A stretch of 64,000 bases of DNA from DATJBF01 sp035515475 (lineage in GTDB: Bacteria > Verrucomicrobiota > Verrucomicrobiia > Palsa-1439). Below, in pieces: positions 1 through 7,750 of this stretch. The DNA lies in contig DATJBF010000047.1 in assembly GCA_035515475.1 (NCBI GenBank), positions 124,001 through 188,000 on the forward strand, given 5' to 3'. The notes beneath the pieces are model-generated. The model did no database searches. It saw only the letters and a list, made by a program, of their open reading frames with translations, and was not told the origin of the DNA. The translations under genes and the position numbers were made by a program. The stretch's first letter is position 1; every line of letters starts with the position of its first letter.

Positions 1-203
1 TCGCGTTGCCGTTGCTCGCGCTGCTGGCGCGCAACCTGGATCACCGAGACTTCCGCGTTGATGGCGGCCAGGTTGTTGAGGAGCTTGCCCGTGTCGCGTC
101 GCACCACCAATTCCTGTTGCTGGTCCAGCAGCGCCAGCATCTCGCCGCATTGCTGCAACTCCTCGCGGAGCGTCTCGATTAACGATTGGATTTGCTCGTT
201 CAT
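1..203 (-). CDS. flgN: FlgN-like flagellar export chaperone, partial (cut by window edge)
   Basis: FlgN is the cytoplasmic type III export chaperone for the hook-filament junction proteins FlgK and FlgL. Only the N-terminal 67 residues are visible, starting MNEQIQSLIETL. They form one uninterrupted amphipathic helix with a QQQELVVRRD stretch, which fits the family. The ATG overlaps the flgJ stop by four bases (ATGA), so translation is probably coupled. It is the last visible gene of the flgF-to-flgN operon; flgK and flgL would be expected next, outside the window. The family call rests on helix pattern and position rather than on a catalytic motif; a generic coiled-coil protein is the alternative. 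Confidence 0.6.
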   Translation of the reverse strand, partial: MNEQIQSLIETLREELQQCGEMLALLDQQQELVVRRDTGKLLNNLAAINAEVSVIQVARQQREQRQR

Positions 204-517
204 GGTTTTGGCAATTGCCTCGTCAGATCTTTGCTCAACGTCCCCGCCAACCCGAAAGCACCGCTGCGGCTGATGCTGTCGGCCAGTTGCTGCACGGTCA
301 TGTCCCGGTAAATTTGCGACGCGGTAGAGTCGTCGGCGTACTTGGTCTTGAACACGGTCTTCTGGCCCTCAGACAAAATCTGGCGCAGCAACACGGCCTC
401 AAACTGACGACTCAGTTCCTCAATCTTGCTCGGCTCGGTGAGCGCGTGGTTGGTCGCCAGCTGTTCCAACGGCAGGTCGGCGGCGTTCACGTGAGATTTG
501 ATCGTGTTCACTTCCAT
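200..517 (-). CDS. flgJ: FlgJ-type rod-binding protein (N-terminal domain only)
   Basis: Rod-binding/rod-capping protein, 105 residues, acting in the periplasm during rod assembly. The core motif is visible at about residues 36-50 (SRQFEAVLLRQILSEGQ), followed by IYRDMTVQQLADSIS, the usual FlgJ N-terminal pattern. The C-terminal muramidase domain of enterobacterial FlgJ is absent, as in many other phyla, so another hydrolase must open the peptidoglycan. It lies 27 bases after flgI and overlaps flgN by four bases. Confidence 0.85.
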   Translation of the reverse strand: MEVNTIKSHVNAADLPLEQLATNHALTEPSKIEELSRQFEAVLLRQILSEGQKTVFKTKYADDSTASQIYRDMTVQQLADSISRSGAFGLAGTLSKDLTRQLPKP

Positions 518-544
518 GGTGGCGCTCGGGGCCTCCTCGCGGAC

Positions 545-1669
545 TTATCGAATCAGCAACTCCGCTTGCAGCGCACCGGCCTGTTTCATCGCCTGAAAGA
601 TCGCCATCATGTCCCGGGGGGTGACTCCGAGCATGTTCAGCGCCGCGGCGACCCTCTCTACCGTTGGCAACTCTGGCAACGCAATCAGCGACCCCTTGCT
701 CTCCGTCACGCTGGTCTCGGTCCGCGGAGTCACAACCGTCTGCCCCGACTGGTTGAATGGGTTCGGCTGCGAGACGTCGAGCGAGGAGGCAATGGTGATC
801 GTCAGGTTGCCCTGCGAAACCGCACAACTGGAAATCTTGATGCGCGACGTGGCCACAATCGTCCCCGTGCGCTCGTTGATGATGATGCGGGCCGGCGTGT
901 CGGGGGTGACTTCGACCGCCTGCAGATGCGCGATGAACTCCACGGGCGACGACTCCGCGCCTTCGGGGATCTTCACCCGGACCGACGTGGAGTCCACGGC
1001 TTCGGCGCTGCCCGCAAACTTTTCATTGATGGCCGCCGCCAACCGCGCCGCCGAGGTGAAATCCGGCTCCCGCAGCAAGAGTTCCACGTAGTTGTTGCGC
1101 ACCACCGTCGCGGGTATTTCGCGTTCCACCAACGCCCCGCCGATGATCTGGCCCGTGGTCGGGTGATTCTTCTGCACGGTCGCGCCCCCGCCGCCTTCCG
1201 TGCCCGCCGCAAACCCGCCAATGGACACCGGTCCCTGGGCCACGGCGTACACGCTGCCGTCGGCACCCATCAACGGCGTCTGCAGCAGGACTCCGCCCTG
1301 CAACGATTTCGCGTCCCCGAGCGACGAGACCGTGACGTCCAACCGCGCCCCCGGTTTGAGGAACGCCGGAATATCAGCCGTCACCATCACCACGGCGACG
1401 TTCTTGGCCTGAATGGTGGCCGCGGGAATGTTGACGCCAAACCGCATCAGCATGTTGGCAATGGTTTGCACGGTGTAGGTGGGGTTCTTGTCGCCGTCTC
1501 CCGCCAGACCCGAGACGATGCCGTATCCGACGAGTTGATTGTCGCGCGCCCCGGCCACCATCACGAGGTCTTTGACGCGCACCCCCAGGGCAAAGCCCGT
1601 CGGGGTCCCCGTCAGCAACGTGATGATGACGTGCAGAAGAAGCAGAAGTTTTTGGCGGATGGTTTTCAT
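545..1669 (-). CDS. flgI: Flagellar P-ring protein FlgI
   Basis: Forms the periplasmic P ring that acts as a bushing for the rod in the peptidoglycan layer. 374 residues, the normal family length. An N-terminal signal peptide (MKTIRQKLLLLLHVIITLLT) is followed by the start of the mature protein VRVKDLVMVAGARDNQLVGY, typical of FlgI; NPFNQSGQTVVTPRTE and the C-terminal LGVTPRDMMAIFQAMKQAGAL are also family hallmarks. The ATG at 1669 shares one base with the flgH TAA (TAATG), which decides the start over an upstream in-frame possibility. Part of the flgF-flgG-flgA-flgH-flgI-flgJ-flgN operon. Confidence 0.95.
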   Translation of the reverse strand: MKTIRQKLLLLLHVIITLLTGTPTGFALGVRVKDLVMVAGARDNQLVGYGIVSGLAGDGDKNPTYTVQTIANMLMRFGVNIPAATIQAKNVAVVMVTADIPAFLKPGARLDVTVSSLGDAKSLQGGVLLQTPLMGADGSVYAVAQGPVSIGGFAAGTEGGGGATVQKNHPTTGQIIGGALVEREIPATVVRNNYVELLLREPDFTSAARLAAAINEKFAGSAEAVDSTSVRVKIPEGAESSPVEFIAHLQAVEVTPDTPARIIINERTGTIVATSRIKISSCAVSQGNLTITIASSLDVSQPNPFNQSGQTVVTPRTETSVTESKGSLIALPELPTVERVAAALNMLGVTPRDMMAIFQAMKQAGALQAELLIR

Positions 1670-2292
1670 TAAAATGGGGTAATCCAGTCCCACGCCTTCG
1701 TAAACCAGCCCTTCCGCTGCGTGTCGGTAACCGTCCCTTTGTTGACGATCTTCACCGTCGCGTCGGCCACGCAATAGCTGTACACGGTGTTGTTCGCGGC
1801 GATATCTTGCGGGCGCACCACGCCGCGCAACACGATGTCCTGTTGTTCGCCCGCAAACGACGTGTGGCGCGTGCCTTCGACAACCAGGTTTTTGTTCGGC
1901 AGCACATCCACCACGCGCGCGGCGACCTTGGCGACGATCTGCTCGTTGTTGTTGATCGTGCCGCCGCCGTCGAAGCTGTGGCTGGCATCAAACTTCATCG
2001 CGGGCATCTGTCCGTGGTGCGTCAACAGACCGCTGCCCGCCGGACTGTAGAGAAACGTCTCCAGCGCAGCGTCCACCGAGGCTTTCTTCGACGTCTTGGT
2101 TTCGTTGTTCTTGGTGGCCGTGCTGGATTCCTGCACCAGAATCGTCACGATATCGCCCACCGCAAATGCCTTCGGATCGGCGAACATCGAGGGCGCGGCC
2201 GGTCCGTGCCACAGGGAGTCGGCACCGGCCGATCCGCCGGCCAACACCCACGCCGCCAACACTTCACAAAGAAACAGAGATCGTAGCTTCAC
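1669..2292 (-). CDS. flgH: Flagellar L-ring protein FlgH
   Basis: Outer-membrane L-ring subunit. About 207 residues; FAVGDIVTILVQESSTATK and the C-terminal VVRPQDIAANNTVYSYCVADATVKI match FlgH. I prefer the GTG at 2292, preceded by a strong GGGAAGG six bases upstream, over an in-frame GTG at 2316 with no ribosome site; it overlaps flgA by 29 bases. After the hydrophobic segment the sequence reads AGGSAGADSLW, so signal peptidase I cleavage is likely. There is no lipobox cysteine at that point, whereas classical FlgH is a lipoprotein. Confidence 0.93.
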   Translation of the reverse strand: MKLRSLFLCEVLAAWVLAGGSAGADSLWHGPAAPSMFADPKAFAVGDIVTILVQESSTATKNNETKTSKKASVDAALETFLYSPAGSGLLTHHGQMPAMKFDASHSFDGGGTINNNEQIVAKVAARVVDVLPNKNLVVEGTRHTSFAGEQQDIVLRGVVRPQDIAANNTVYSYCVADATVKIVNKGTVTDTQRKGWFTKAWDWITPF

Positions 2293-3043
2293 TTTCCACC
2301 TTCCCGCGAAATTCACGCTTGGATTGTACGTTGCGCACCCGCACCTGCTGGCCGATGGCGCCGTTTTCGAGCACTTCCGCCTTCAATGCCACCGCCATCG
2401 ACCCGTCGCGCAGAATGGCTTCGACGACTTGACCCCGATGCACCACGGTGCGTGGTCGAACGCTCCGGGCCAGAAGGGGCATGCCGGCCGGGACATCTTC
2501 CGCCAACTCCAACGTTGTCTCGTCGGCATCGCCGGCGATGTACGGTTCACGCAAGGTGAGCACGTCGCGGCGCTCGCGCACACAATCGGCGTTGGCCAGC
2601 GGTTCGCCGTGACGCAGCGGAGTCCGCGCCACCCAGACATCGCGCCACACTCGCGCCTTGAGAGGCATCTGCCAACGGCCCAGTGACTTCTCACCGGCGA
2701 ACAACTCGAAACCGACGATGAAATTGGCGGTCACCCCCAAGGTGGGCAACTCAACGATCTTCACCGTCAGTCCGCTGTCCGGCACCGTGATTGGCGACCA
2801 GCTTCGTACAAACGTGAGTTCCAGTTCGCCCAACTCGCGAACGTGTTCGCGCTGCAACGCTGCGGTGAGCATCGCCTTGAGTTCGCTCTCTCCCAGTACG
2901 CGGCTCTTGGGGACTGACGGCTGTTCCATGGCCTCGGTCGGTAAAGCGGGTGCGGAGGGTTCGCTTGCGAGCGACAAGGTGGCAAACCCTCCGCGGGTGG
3001 GGAGGGTGAATACCAAGAAGGCCAGTACCGGGAAGATCCTCAT
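2264..3043 (-). CDS. flgA: FlgA, P-ring assembly chaperone
   Basis: Periplasmic chaperone for P-ring assembly. 259 residues with an N-terminal signal-like segment (MRIFPVLAFLVFTLPTRGG), a divergent N-terminal half, then the SAF/ChapFlgA domain from about residue 135: PLRHGEPLANADCVRERRDV, DVPAGMPLLARSV, VVHRGQVVEAILRDGSMAV and GAIGQQVRVRN. The last two are the most conserved FlgA motifs. It starts four bases after flgG and its 3' end overlaps flgH. The N-terminal half is poorly recognisable but the operon position supports the call. Confidence 0.9.
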   Translation of the reverse strand: MRIFPVLAFLVFTLPTRGGFATLSLASEPSAPALPTEAMEQPSVPKSRVLGESELKAMLTAALQREHVRELGELELTFVRSWSPITVPDSGLTVKIVELPTLGVTANFIVGFELFAGEKSLGRWQMPLKARVWRDVWVARTPLRHGEPLANADCVRERRDVLTLREPYIAGDADETTLELAEDVPAGMPLLARSVRPRTVVHRGQVVEAILRDGSMAVALKAEVLENGAIGQQVRVRNVQSKREFRGKVESEATISVSL

Positions 3044-3047
3044 GCCG

Positions 3048-3827
3048 TCACCGTCGGAGATTGTTGCCCATCTGCATCATTTCGTCGGACGCCTGCACCG
3101 CCTTGGCGTTCACCTCGTAGGCGCGCTGGGCGAGGATGAGATTGACCATTTCCTCGACGATCTTGACGTTGGACAATTCGAGGTAACCCTGCGCGAGCGT
3201 ACCGAAACCGTTCTCGGAGGGGTTGCCGAGTTCAGCCGTGCCCGAGGCCGCCGTCTCCTGATACAGGTTGCGACCCATGGCCAGGAGCCCGGCCGGGTTG
3301 GCGAAACGCACCAACTGAATGCGGAAGTTGGAGGTGCCGCTCGCACCGGTGTAGGTGACTTCGCCATTGGCGGCGATGCTGATGTTGGTGGTGCCGGGAG
3401 GCACGGCCGAAAATCCCTGCACCGGCAGGCCATCGCTCGTCACGACCCGCCCGGTGGAATCAGTCTTGAGCGCGCCATCGCGCGTGTAGGCCTTGGTCCC
3501 GTCGGGAAGTTGGACTTCCAAGAATCCGTCCCCCTGAATCGCCACGTCAAGTTGTTCGTCCGTCTTGCTCAGCTCGCCGGTGGTGAAAATCTTTGAGGTG
3601 GCCACAACCTGCGAGCCATGGCCGACTTGTACACCGGTGGGAAGTTGGTTGCCAGAACCCTGATCGGACCCGGGGGCGCGCTGCGTCTCGTAAAGCAGGT
3701 CTTGAAATTCGATTTTGGTCTTCTTGTAGCCGGTGGTGTTGACGTTGGCCAGATTGTTGGCGATGACGTCGAGATTGTCCTGCTGGGCGTTCATCCCGGC
3801 GGCAGCGGAGTAGAGGGCACGAAGCAT
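3048..3827 (-). CDS. flgG: Distal rod protein FlgG
   Basis: Distal rod subunit, 259 residues, the canonical FlgG length. N-terminal MLRALYSAAAGMNAQQDNLD with the rod signature NLANVNTTGYKK, the central GDGFLEVQLPDG segment, the FlgG-specific GFGTLAQGYLELSNVKIVEE and the C-terminal helix LILAQRAYEVNAKAVQASDE are all visible. No signal peptide: it is exported by the flagellar type III system. It sits between flgF (15 bases upstream) and flgA. Confidence 0.96.
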   Translation of the reverse strand: MLRALYSAAAGMNAQQDNLDVIANNLANVNTTGYKKTKIEFQDLLYETQRAPGSDQGSGNQLPTGVQVGHGSQVVATSKIFTTGELSKTDEQLDVAIQGDGFLEVQLPDGTKAYTRDGALKTDSTGRVVTSDGLPVQGFSAVPPGTTNISIAANGEVTYTGASGTSNFRIQLVRFANPAGLLAMGRNLYQETAASGTAELGNPSENGFGTLAQGYLELSNVKIVEEMVNLILAQRAYEVNAKAVQASDEMMQMGNNLRR

Positions 3828-3842
3828 GGTAGTCCGTTCTCC

Positions 3843-4568
3843 TTAGGTGCTCGGATTGCCCAACTCGCTGATCGCTCGGTTCATCCGGTCGTCCTGAGTC
3901 TGGATCACACGTTGGTTGGCTTCATACTGGCGCATCGCGCCGATCAGATGTGCCATTTCCACCACGGGCGAAGCGTTGCCAGCTTCGAGATACCCTTGGC
4001 GCACGGTAGCCGTCGACGCGGCCGACGGCACCAGGTTTGGATCGGTCGCAATGTAGTAGCCGTTGCCAATCCCGTGGAGCAGGCGCGTGTCGTTGAACGT
4101 CGTCAGCTTGAGCTGGCCTTTGACATCGCTGCCCTGGCTGACTGTGCCGTCGGCCGCAATGGACAGCGGCGCGGGATTGTTGAGGTCGATTTGGATCGCG
4201 CCACTGTCGCTCTGGACGGCGTACCCCTGCTTGGTCACGAGTTCGCCCTGCGCGTTGAATTGAAATTCTCCGTCGCGCGTGTAGCCGGTCTGACCGCTCG
4301 GCAATTGCACCTCGAAGAAGGCGTCGCCATCGATGGCCACGTCGGTCAGCACGCCCGTCGGACGGATTTGTCCCTGTTGGAAATTGGTGCTCGTGCCGGC
4401 CGATGGCATCACCACGTTCGGCGTGGCTCCGGCCGCGACGGCCGAAAAGGAGAGCTCCTGCTTCTTGAACCCCGGGACAGAACTCGCTGCCAAGTTGTCG
4501 GAGATAACCTCCTGCCACCGGGCACTGGCGTTCAGCGCTGCCGCAGCTTGGTACAGGCTGACGTTCAT
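3843..4568 (-). CDS. flgF: Proximal rod protein FlgF
   Basis: Rod protein of the FlgE/F/G family, 241 residues from the ATG at 4568. N-terminal MNVSLYQAAAALNASARWQE and NLAASSVPGFKKQEL are a divergent version of the rod signature; IDGDAFFEVQLPSGQTGYTR and the C-terminal YEANQRVIQTQDDRMNRAI complete the pattern. FlgF rather than FlgG is chosen because it precedes a clear flgG. It is the first gene of the operon; a sigma-54 type promoter ends only 15 bases before its ATG, and there is no good Shine-Dalgarno sequence. Confidence 0.88.
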   Translation of the reverse strand: MNVSLYQAAAALNASARWQEVISDNLAASSVPGFKKQELSFSAVAAGATPNVVMPSAGTSTNFQQGQIRPTGVLTDVAIDGDAFFEVQLPSGQTGYTRDGEFQFNAQGELVTKQGYAVQSDSGAIQIDLNNPAPLSIAADGTVSQGSDVKGQLKLTTFNDTRLLHGIGNGYYIATDPNLVPSAASTATVRQGYLEAGNASPVVEMAHLIGAMRQYEANQRVIQTQDDRMNRAISELGNPST

Positions 4569-4583
4569 GATACCAGCTCGCTT

Positions 4584-4599
4584 CGCAGCGCCTGTGCCA
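4584..4599 (-). promoter_or_regulatory. Sigma-54 type -24/-12 promoter for the flgF operon
   Basis: Reading the minus strand, TGGCACAGGCGCTGCG has a perfect TGGCAC -24 element and GC at the -12 position with exactly ten bases between GG and GC, the sigma-54 rule. Transcription would start near 4573, only about five bases before the flgF ATG. The same TGGCACAG opens the box before flgB (27178-27193), and an NtrC-type sigma-54 activator is encoded at 29017-30426. Confidence 0.7.
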
Positions 4600-4823
4600 G
4601 TTGATGAACCACCTTGTGCTGCAACCGGTTGCGTAAACGGGATCCGGCGCAACTGGCAAAAGCTGCCGGGTAGAGGATGAAGTTTTTTCCGCCCCAGCGC
4701 CCGATAGAGAACCCCACACCGGCACATTACACCTTGCACCGAATCGGGGCCCTGACGCATATCATGTGCGGTGACCTAAAGGTTTCCACCCGCCCTGCCG
4801 CTATTATCTTGAGGAAGAGAATC

Positions 4824-5921
4824 ATGAAAAGGATCCGTCGCATCGGTGTGCTCACTGGTGGAGGCGATTGTCCTGGCTTGAATGCTGTCATCCGCGGCGT
4901 GGTCAAAGCCGTGATGCGCGAACACGGGGCGGACGTCTTTGGGTTTTACGACGGCTATCGTGGACTCGTCCTGCGCGAGGGCAAATGGCTGGGATGGGAT
5001 GATGTCTCGGGAATTCTTACGATGGGCGGCACAATCCTCGGCACGACCAACCGCGACAACCCATTTGCCTTCGCGGATGATCACAGTCATCCCGAACGCA
5101 CGCGCGACGCCTCCGCCGACATCGTAGCCCACTACCGCAAACTCAGGCTCGATGCGTTGGTGGCAATCGGTGGCGACGGCACCTTGCAATGTGCCTACCA
5201 ATTGTCCCGGCTCGGCATCAACGTCATCGGCGTGCCCAAGACCATTGACAACGACGTGCGCGGCACAGAGCTGACGTTCGGGTTCAACACCGCATTCACG
5301 ACGGCGACCGACGCGGTGGATAAACTGCACACCACGGCCGCATCACACCACCGCGTCATGCTCGTCGAGGTCATGGGGCGGACCGCCGGTTGGTTGGCGT
5401 TGACGGCTGGCGTGGCCGGCGGCGGCGACGTGGTTCTTATCCCCGAGATCCCCTATCATCTCGAACCGATCTGCTCCAAGCTGCGCGACCGGGCGCACCG
5501 GGGAAAGCATTTCACCATTATCATTGTCTCGGAAGGGGCGCGTCCGGCCAACGGCCATGCGGTTGTCCGCGACCACGTGGCCGGCTCGTTCGAACCGGTC
5601 CGGCTGGGGGGCATCTCCGCCGTCTTGGCCCAGCAAATCGAAGACGCCGCGGGCGTGGAAACGCGCTACACGATTCTCGGTCATCTCCAACGCGGCGGCA
5701 CGACCACGCCGTTCGACCGTCTGCTGGCCACGCAATTTGCCACGGGCGCAGTGGAATTGCTGGCGCACCGCCAATTCAATCGCATGGTTTGCCTCAAGCG
5801 CGGTCGCATCGGCAGCGTACCGCTCAACGTCCCGGGGAAAGCCCCGCGGCTGGTCTCACCCCGTTCGCCGATTATCCAGACCGCCCGCAGCATCGGTACG
5901 TGTTTTGGGGACGAAACCTGA
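4824..5921 (+). CDS. pfkA: 6-phosphofructokinase (PfkA family)
   Basis: Phosphorylates fructose 6-phosphate to the 1,6-bisphosphate in glycolysis. 365 residues, starting MKRIRRIGVLTGGGDCPGLN with GAGGAAGAG before the ATG. GGDGT at about residue 115, VPKTIDND (substrate/catalytic Asp) and EVMGRTAGWLAL are all visible. The residue pair that separates phosphoryl donors is Gly in GGDGT with Lys in VPKTIDND. In the family as described, Gly here favours ATP, while Asp plus Lys marks pyrophosphate enzymes; this is therefore probably ATP-dependent of the group III type. It is the only non-flagellar gene within the flagellar block, transcribed away from flgF. Confidence 0.93.
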   Translation: MKRIRRIGVLTGGGDCPGLNAVIRGVVKAVMREHGADVFGFYDGYRGLVLREGKWLGWDDVSGILTMGGTILGTTNRDNPFAFADDHSHPERTRDASADIVAHYRKLRLDALVAIGGDGTLQCAYQLSRLGINVIGVPKTIDNDVRGTELTFGFNTAFTTATDAVDKLHTTAASHHRVMLVEVMGRTAGWLALTAGVAGGGDVVLIPEIPYHLEPICSKLRDRAHRGKHFTIIIVSEGARPANGHAVVRDHVAGSFEPVRLGGISAVLAQQIEDAAGVETRYTILGHLQRGGTTTPFDRLLATQFATGAVELLAHRQFNRMVCLKRGRIGSVPLNVPGKAPRLVSPRSPIIQTARSIGTCFGDET

Positions 5922-5948
5922 TCTCGCCATCTCCGCACGGCTGCGGAC

Positions 5949-6143
5949 TCAGTACTCGCAAGCCAACTCCATGACCTGGCCACAGGTGCACCGGACCACG
6001 ATGTGCGTGACGCGGTCACCGTCCCGTTTAAGCGTGACCGTGGGCTGGTCCTCGGCCGAATGCGCGGCGTGCGTTGCCAGCGAGGCCGACGAGGATGGGT
6101 CGGCAGAAGCGTTGACTACCAGGGGGGTAAAAGTCTTGTTCAT
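5949..6143 (-). CDS. Small protein of unknown function with a CxC motif, last gene of the mot operon
   Basis: 64 residues, not recognised. A low-complexity Ala/Ser-rich first half is followed by a compact second half KRDGDRVTHIVVRCTCGQVM ending ELACEY. Three cysteines (C-T-C and a later C) could bind a metal or thiol partner; this is inference. Its ATG overlaps the motB stop by four bases, so it is co-translated with the stator genes and probably serves the motor or its assembly. No signal peptide or membrane segment. Confidence 0.7.
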   Translation of the reverse strand: MNKTFTPLVVNASADPSSSASLATHAAHSAEDQPTVTLKRDGDRVTHIVVRCTCGQVMELACEY

Positions 6144-6883
6144 TGGGTGGAAGCCTGCGGTTCATAGTTTGGGTTGGGCACGAGCAGCACAGTGACTCGG
6201 TTGTTGATTTCATCGGTTGGCCGGGCGGGATCCAACGGATGCGTGTCGCCGTAACCCGACACCAATCGAATCTGGGCGGGCGAGACTCCGCTGGTCACCA
6301 GAAGACGGCGCGCGGCGTTGGCCCGATCCGCGGTCAGGTCCCAGTCGTCGAAGCTGGTGTTGAGGGGCATCTCGCCTTTGGGACTGTGGCCTTCGATCTC
6401 CAGCAGGAACCGTTTGTAGCGGGCGATCTCCCAGGCGAGCGTCGAAAACACCCAATGGCCGTAGTCGGTAAACTGGGAACTGCCGGTTTGGAAAACCGGC
6501 TTCTGCATGCGGTTGAGGACGTTGACGTTCAATCCCTTCTCGGTGAACTCGAGCATGATCGACTGGTTTTTCTGATATTCGGGATTCGTGCTCAGTACTT
6601 TCAACAGGTCGTCGTTGAGGTGACGAAGCATGTCCATCTCCAAGGGCGACGGCATGTCGTACTGTCCCTCCAACGATTTGCCACGTGGAGTTTCCAGAGT
6701 GTTGGGAATGATTCCCGAAGACTGGCGCGGACCTTTCAAGAACGGATGCCGGAACGTCAGCTCGATGGCCTCCTTGATCTTCCGGTCTTGCGACGTGATC
6801 CACAACACCAGAAACAGCGCCATCATCGCGGTCACGAAGTCCGCGTAAGCCACTTTCCAAGAGCCACCGCCGGCACCTGCCAT
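6140..6883 (-). CDS. motB: Flagellar motor stator protein MotB
   Basis: Stator subunit that anchors the motor to peptidoglycan and, with MotA, conducts ions. 247 residues. The single N-terminal membrane helix carries the essential aspartate in AYADFVTAMMALFLVLWI (Asp15). The OmpA-like C-terminal domain follows (LEIEGHSPKGE, DLTADRANAARRLLV, VSGYGDTHPLDP, NNRVTVLLVP); the usual NRRVE ending is altered to NNRVT. It lies six bases after motA and overlaps the next small gene. Confidence 0.95.
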   Translation of the reverse strand: MAGAGGGSWKVAYADFVTAMMALFLVLWITSQDRKIKEAIELTFRHPFLKGPRQSSGIIPNTLETPRGKSLEGQYDMPSPLEMDMLRHLNDDLLKVLSTNPEYQKNQSIMLEFTEKGLNVNVLNRMQKPVFQTGSSQFTDYGHWVFSTLAWEIARYKRFLLEIEGHSPKGEMPLNTSFDDWDLTADRANAARRLLVTSGVSPAQIRLVSGYGDTHPLDPARPTDEINNRVTVLLVPNPNYEPQASTQ

Positions 6884-6889
6884 GGTTCG

Positions 6890-7750
6890 TTATCCTTTCG
6901 CGAGCGATTTGAGCATCGTTTCCATTTCATCAGCGGTGGGCCGCACCTCGCTACTCAAGCCGCGCCGCGCGACTTCGACCGCCATGATCGGGGCGTGCCC
7001 GCTGGCAAACCCGACCACCGAGGTCGCGATGCACCGCAAATAGCTGAGTTCCGCCACGCCGATAAACTCCATGTTCGACGCCAGCGGATGCGCAAACCCA
7101 TACGACAACAGGATCCCCAAGAACGTCCCCACGAGCGCCGCCGCAACCTTATGGCCAATCTCCTCCGGCGGCCCGGCAATTGCGCCCATGGTGAGGATGA
7201 TCCCCATCACGGCCGCAACAATGCCAAACCCGGGCAGCGCATCGGCAGTCTTCGAGAGCACGCCGACGGGCGCGTGGTGCTCCCGCTCCTTGGCGTCCAA
7301 CTCCACGTCCAGCAACATCTGCAACTGATCCGGTTTCACCCGTCCGTCGACCAGCGGCCGCAGCGCGTTCACCATAAACTCAATGGCGTGATGATTGTTC
7401 ACCAGCGACGCGTACTTCGACAGGATGCTACTTTGGGATGGATTGCCCACGTGATCCTCCAACGCCACCATCCCGTCTCGACGCGCGAGCATGAACATTT
7501 CGTAGAGCGCCTTCAGGAGGTCTTCGTAGTTGCTGCGCTTGTACGGCGAACCTTTTATTGTCTGCAGCAATCCTTTGAAAATGTCCATCAACACCTTCTT
7601 CGGCGACATCACGATCAACGATCCCGTCGCCGCCCCACCAATGATAATAAATTCGGAAACGTGCAGCAGCGCGCCGACGTTCCCCCCCGCCATCGTAAAG
7701 CCGCCCAGCACCGCTCCCAGCACCACAATAAACCCAATGATGACGATCAT
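6890..7750 (-). CDS. motA: Flagellar motor stator protein MotA
   Basis: Inner-membrane stator subunit, 286 residues, starting MIVIIGFIVVLGAVLGGF. Four hydrophobic segments, the cytoplasmic loop, and the conserved proline-containing region PGFGIVAAVMGIILTMGAIAG, then KVAAALVGTFLGILLSYGF are visible. A MotA of this length is usually the proton-driven type, but the coupling ion cannot be read with certainty. Its ATG overlaps the fliA stop by four bases. Confidence 0.95.
   Translation of the reverse strand: MIVIIGFIVVLGAVLGGFTMAGGNVGALLHVSEFIIIGGAATGSLIVMSPKKVLMDIFKGLLQTIKGSPYKRSNYEDLLKALYEMFMLARRDGMVALEDHVGNPSQSSILSKYASLVNNHHAIEFMVNALRPLVDGRVKPDQLQMLLDVELDAKEREHHAPVGVLSKTADALPGFGIVAAVMGIILTMGAIAGPPEEIGHKVAAALVGTFLGILLSYGFAHPLASNMEFIGVAELSYLRCIATSVVGFASGHAPIMAVEVARRGLSSEVRPTADEMETMLKSLAKG

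Noticed and set aside
215..1672. Long open frame on the plus strand opposite flgJ and flgI (485 codons)
   Set aside because: Arg/His-rich composition without any domain; it is the antisense of two clear flagellar genes in GC-rich DNA.
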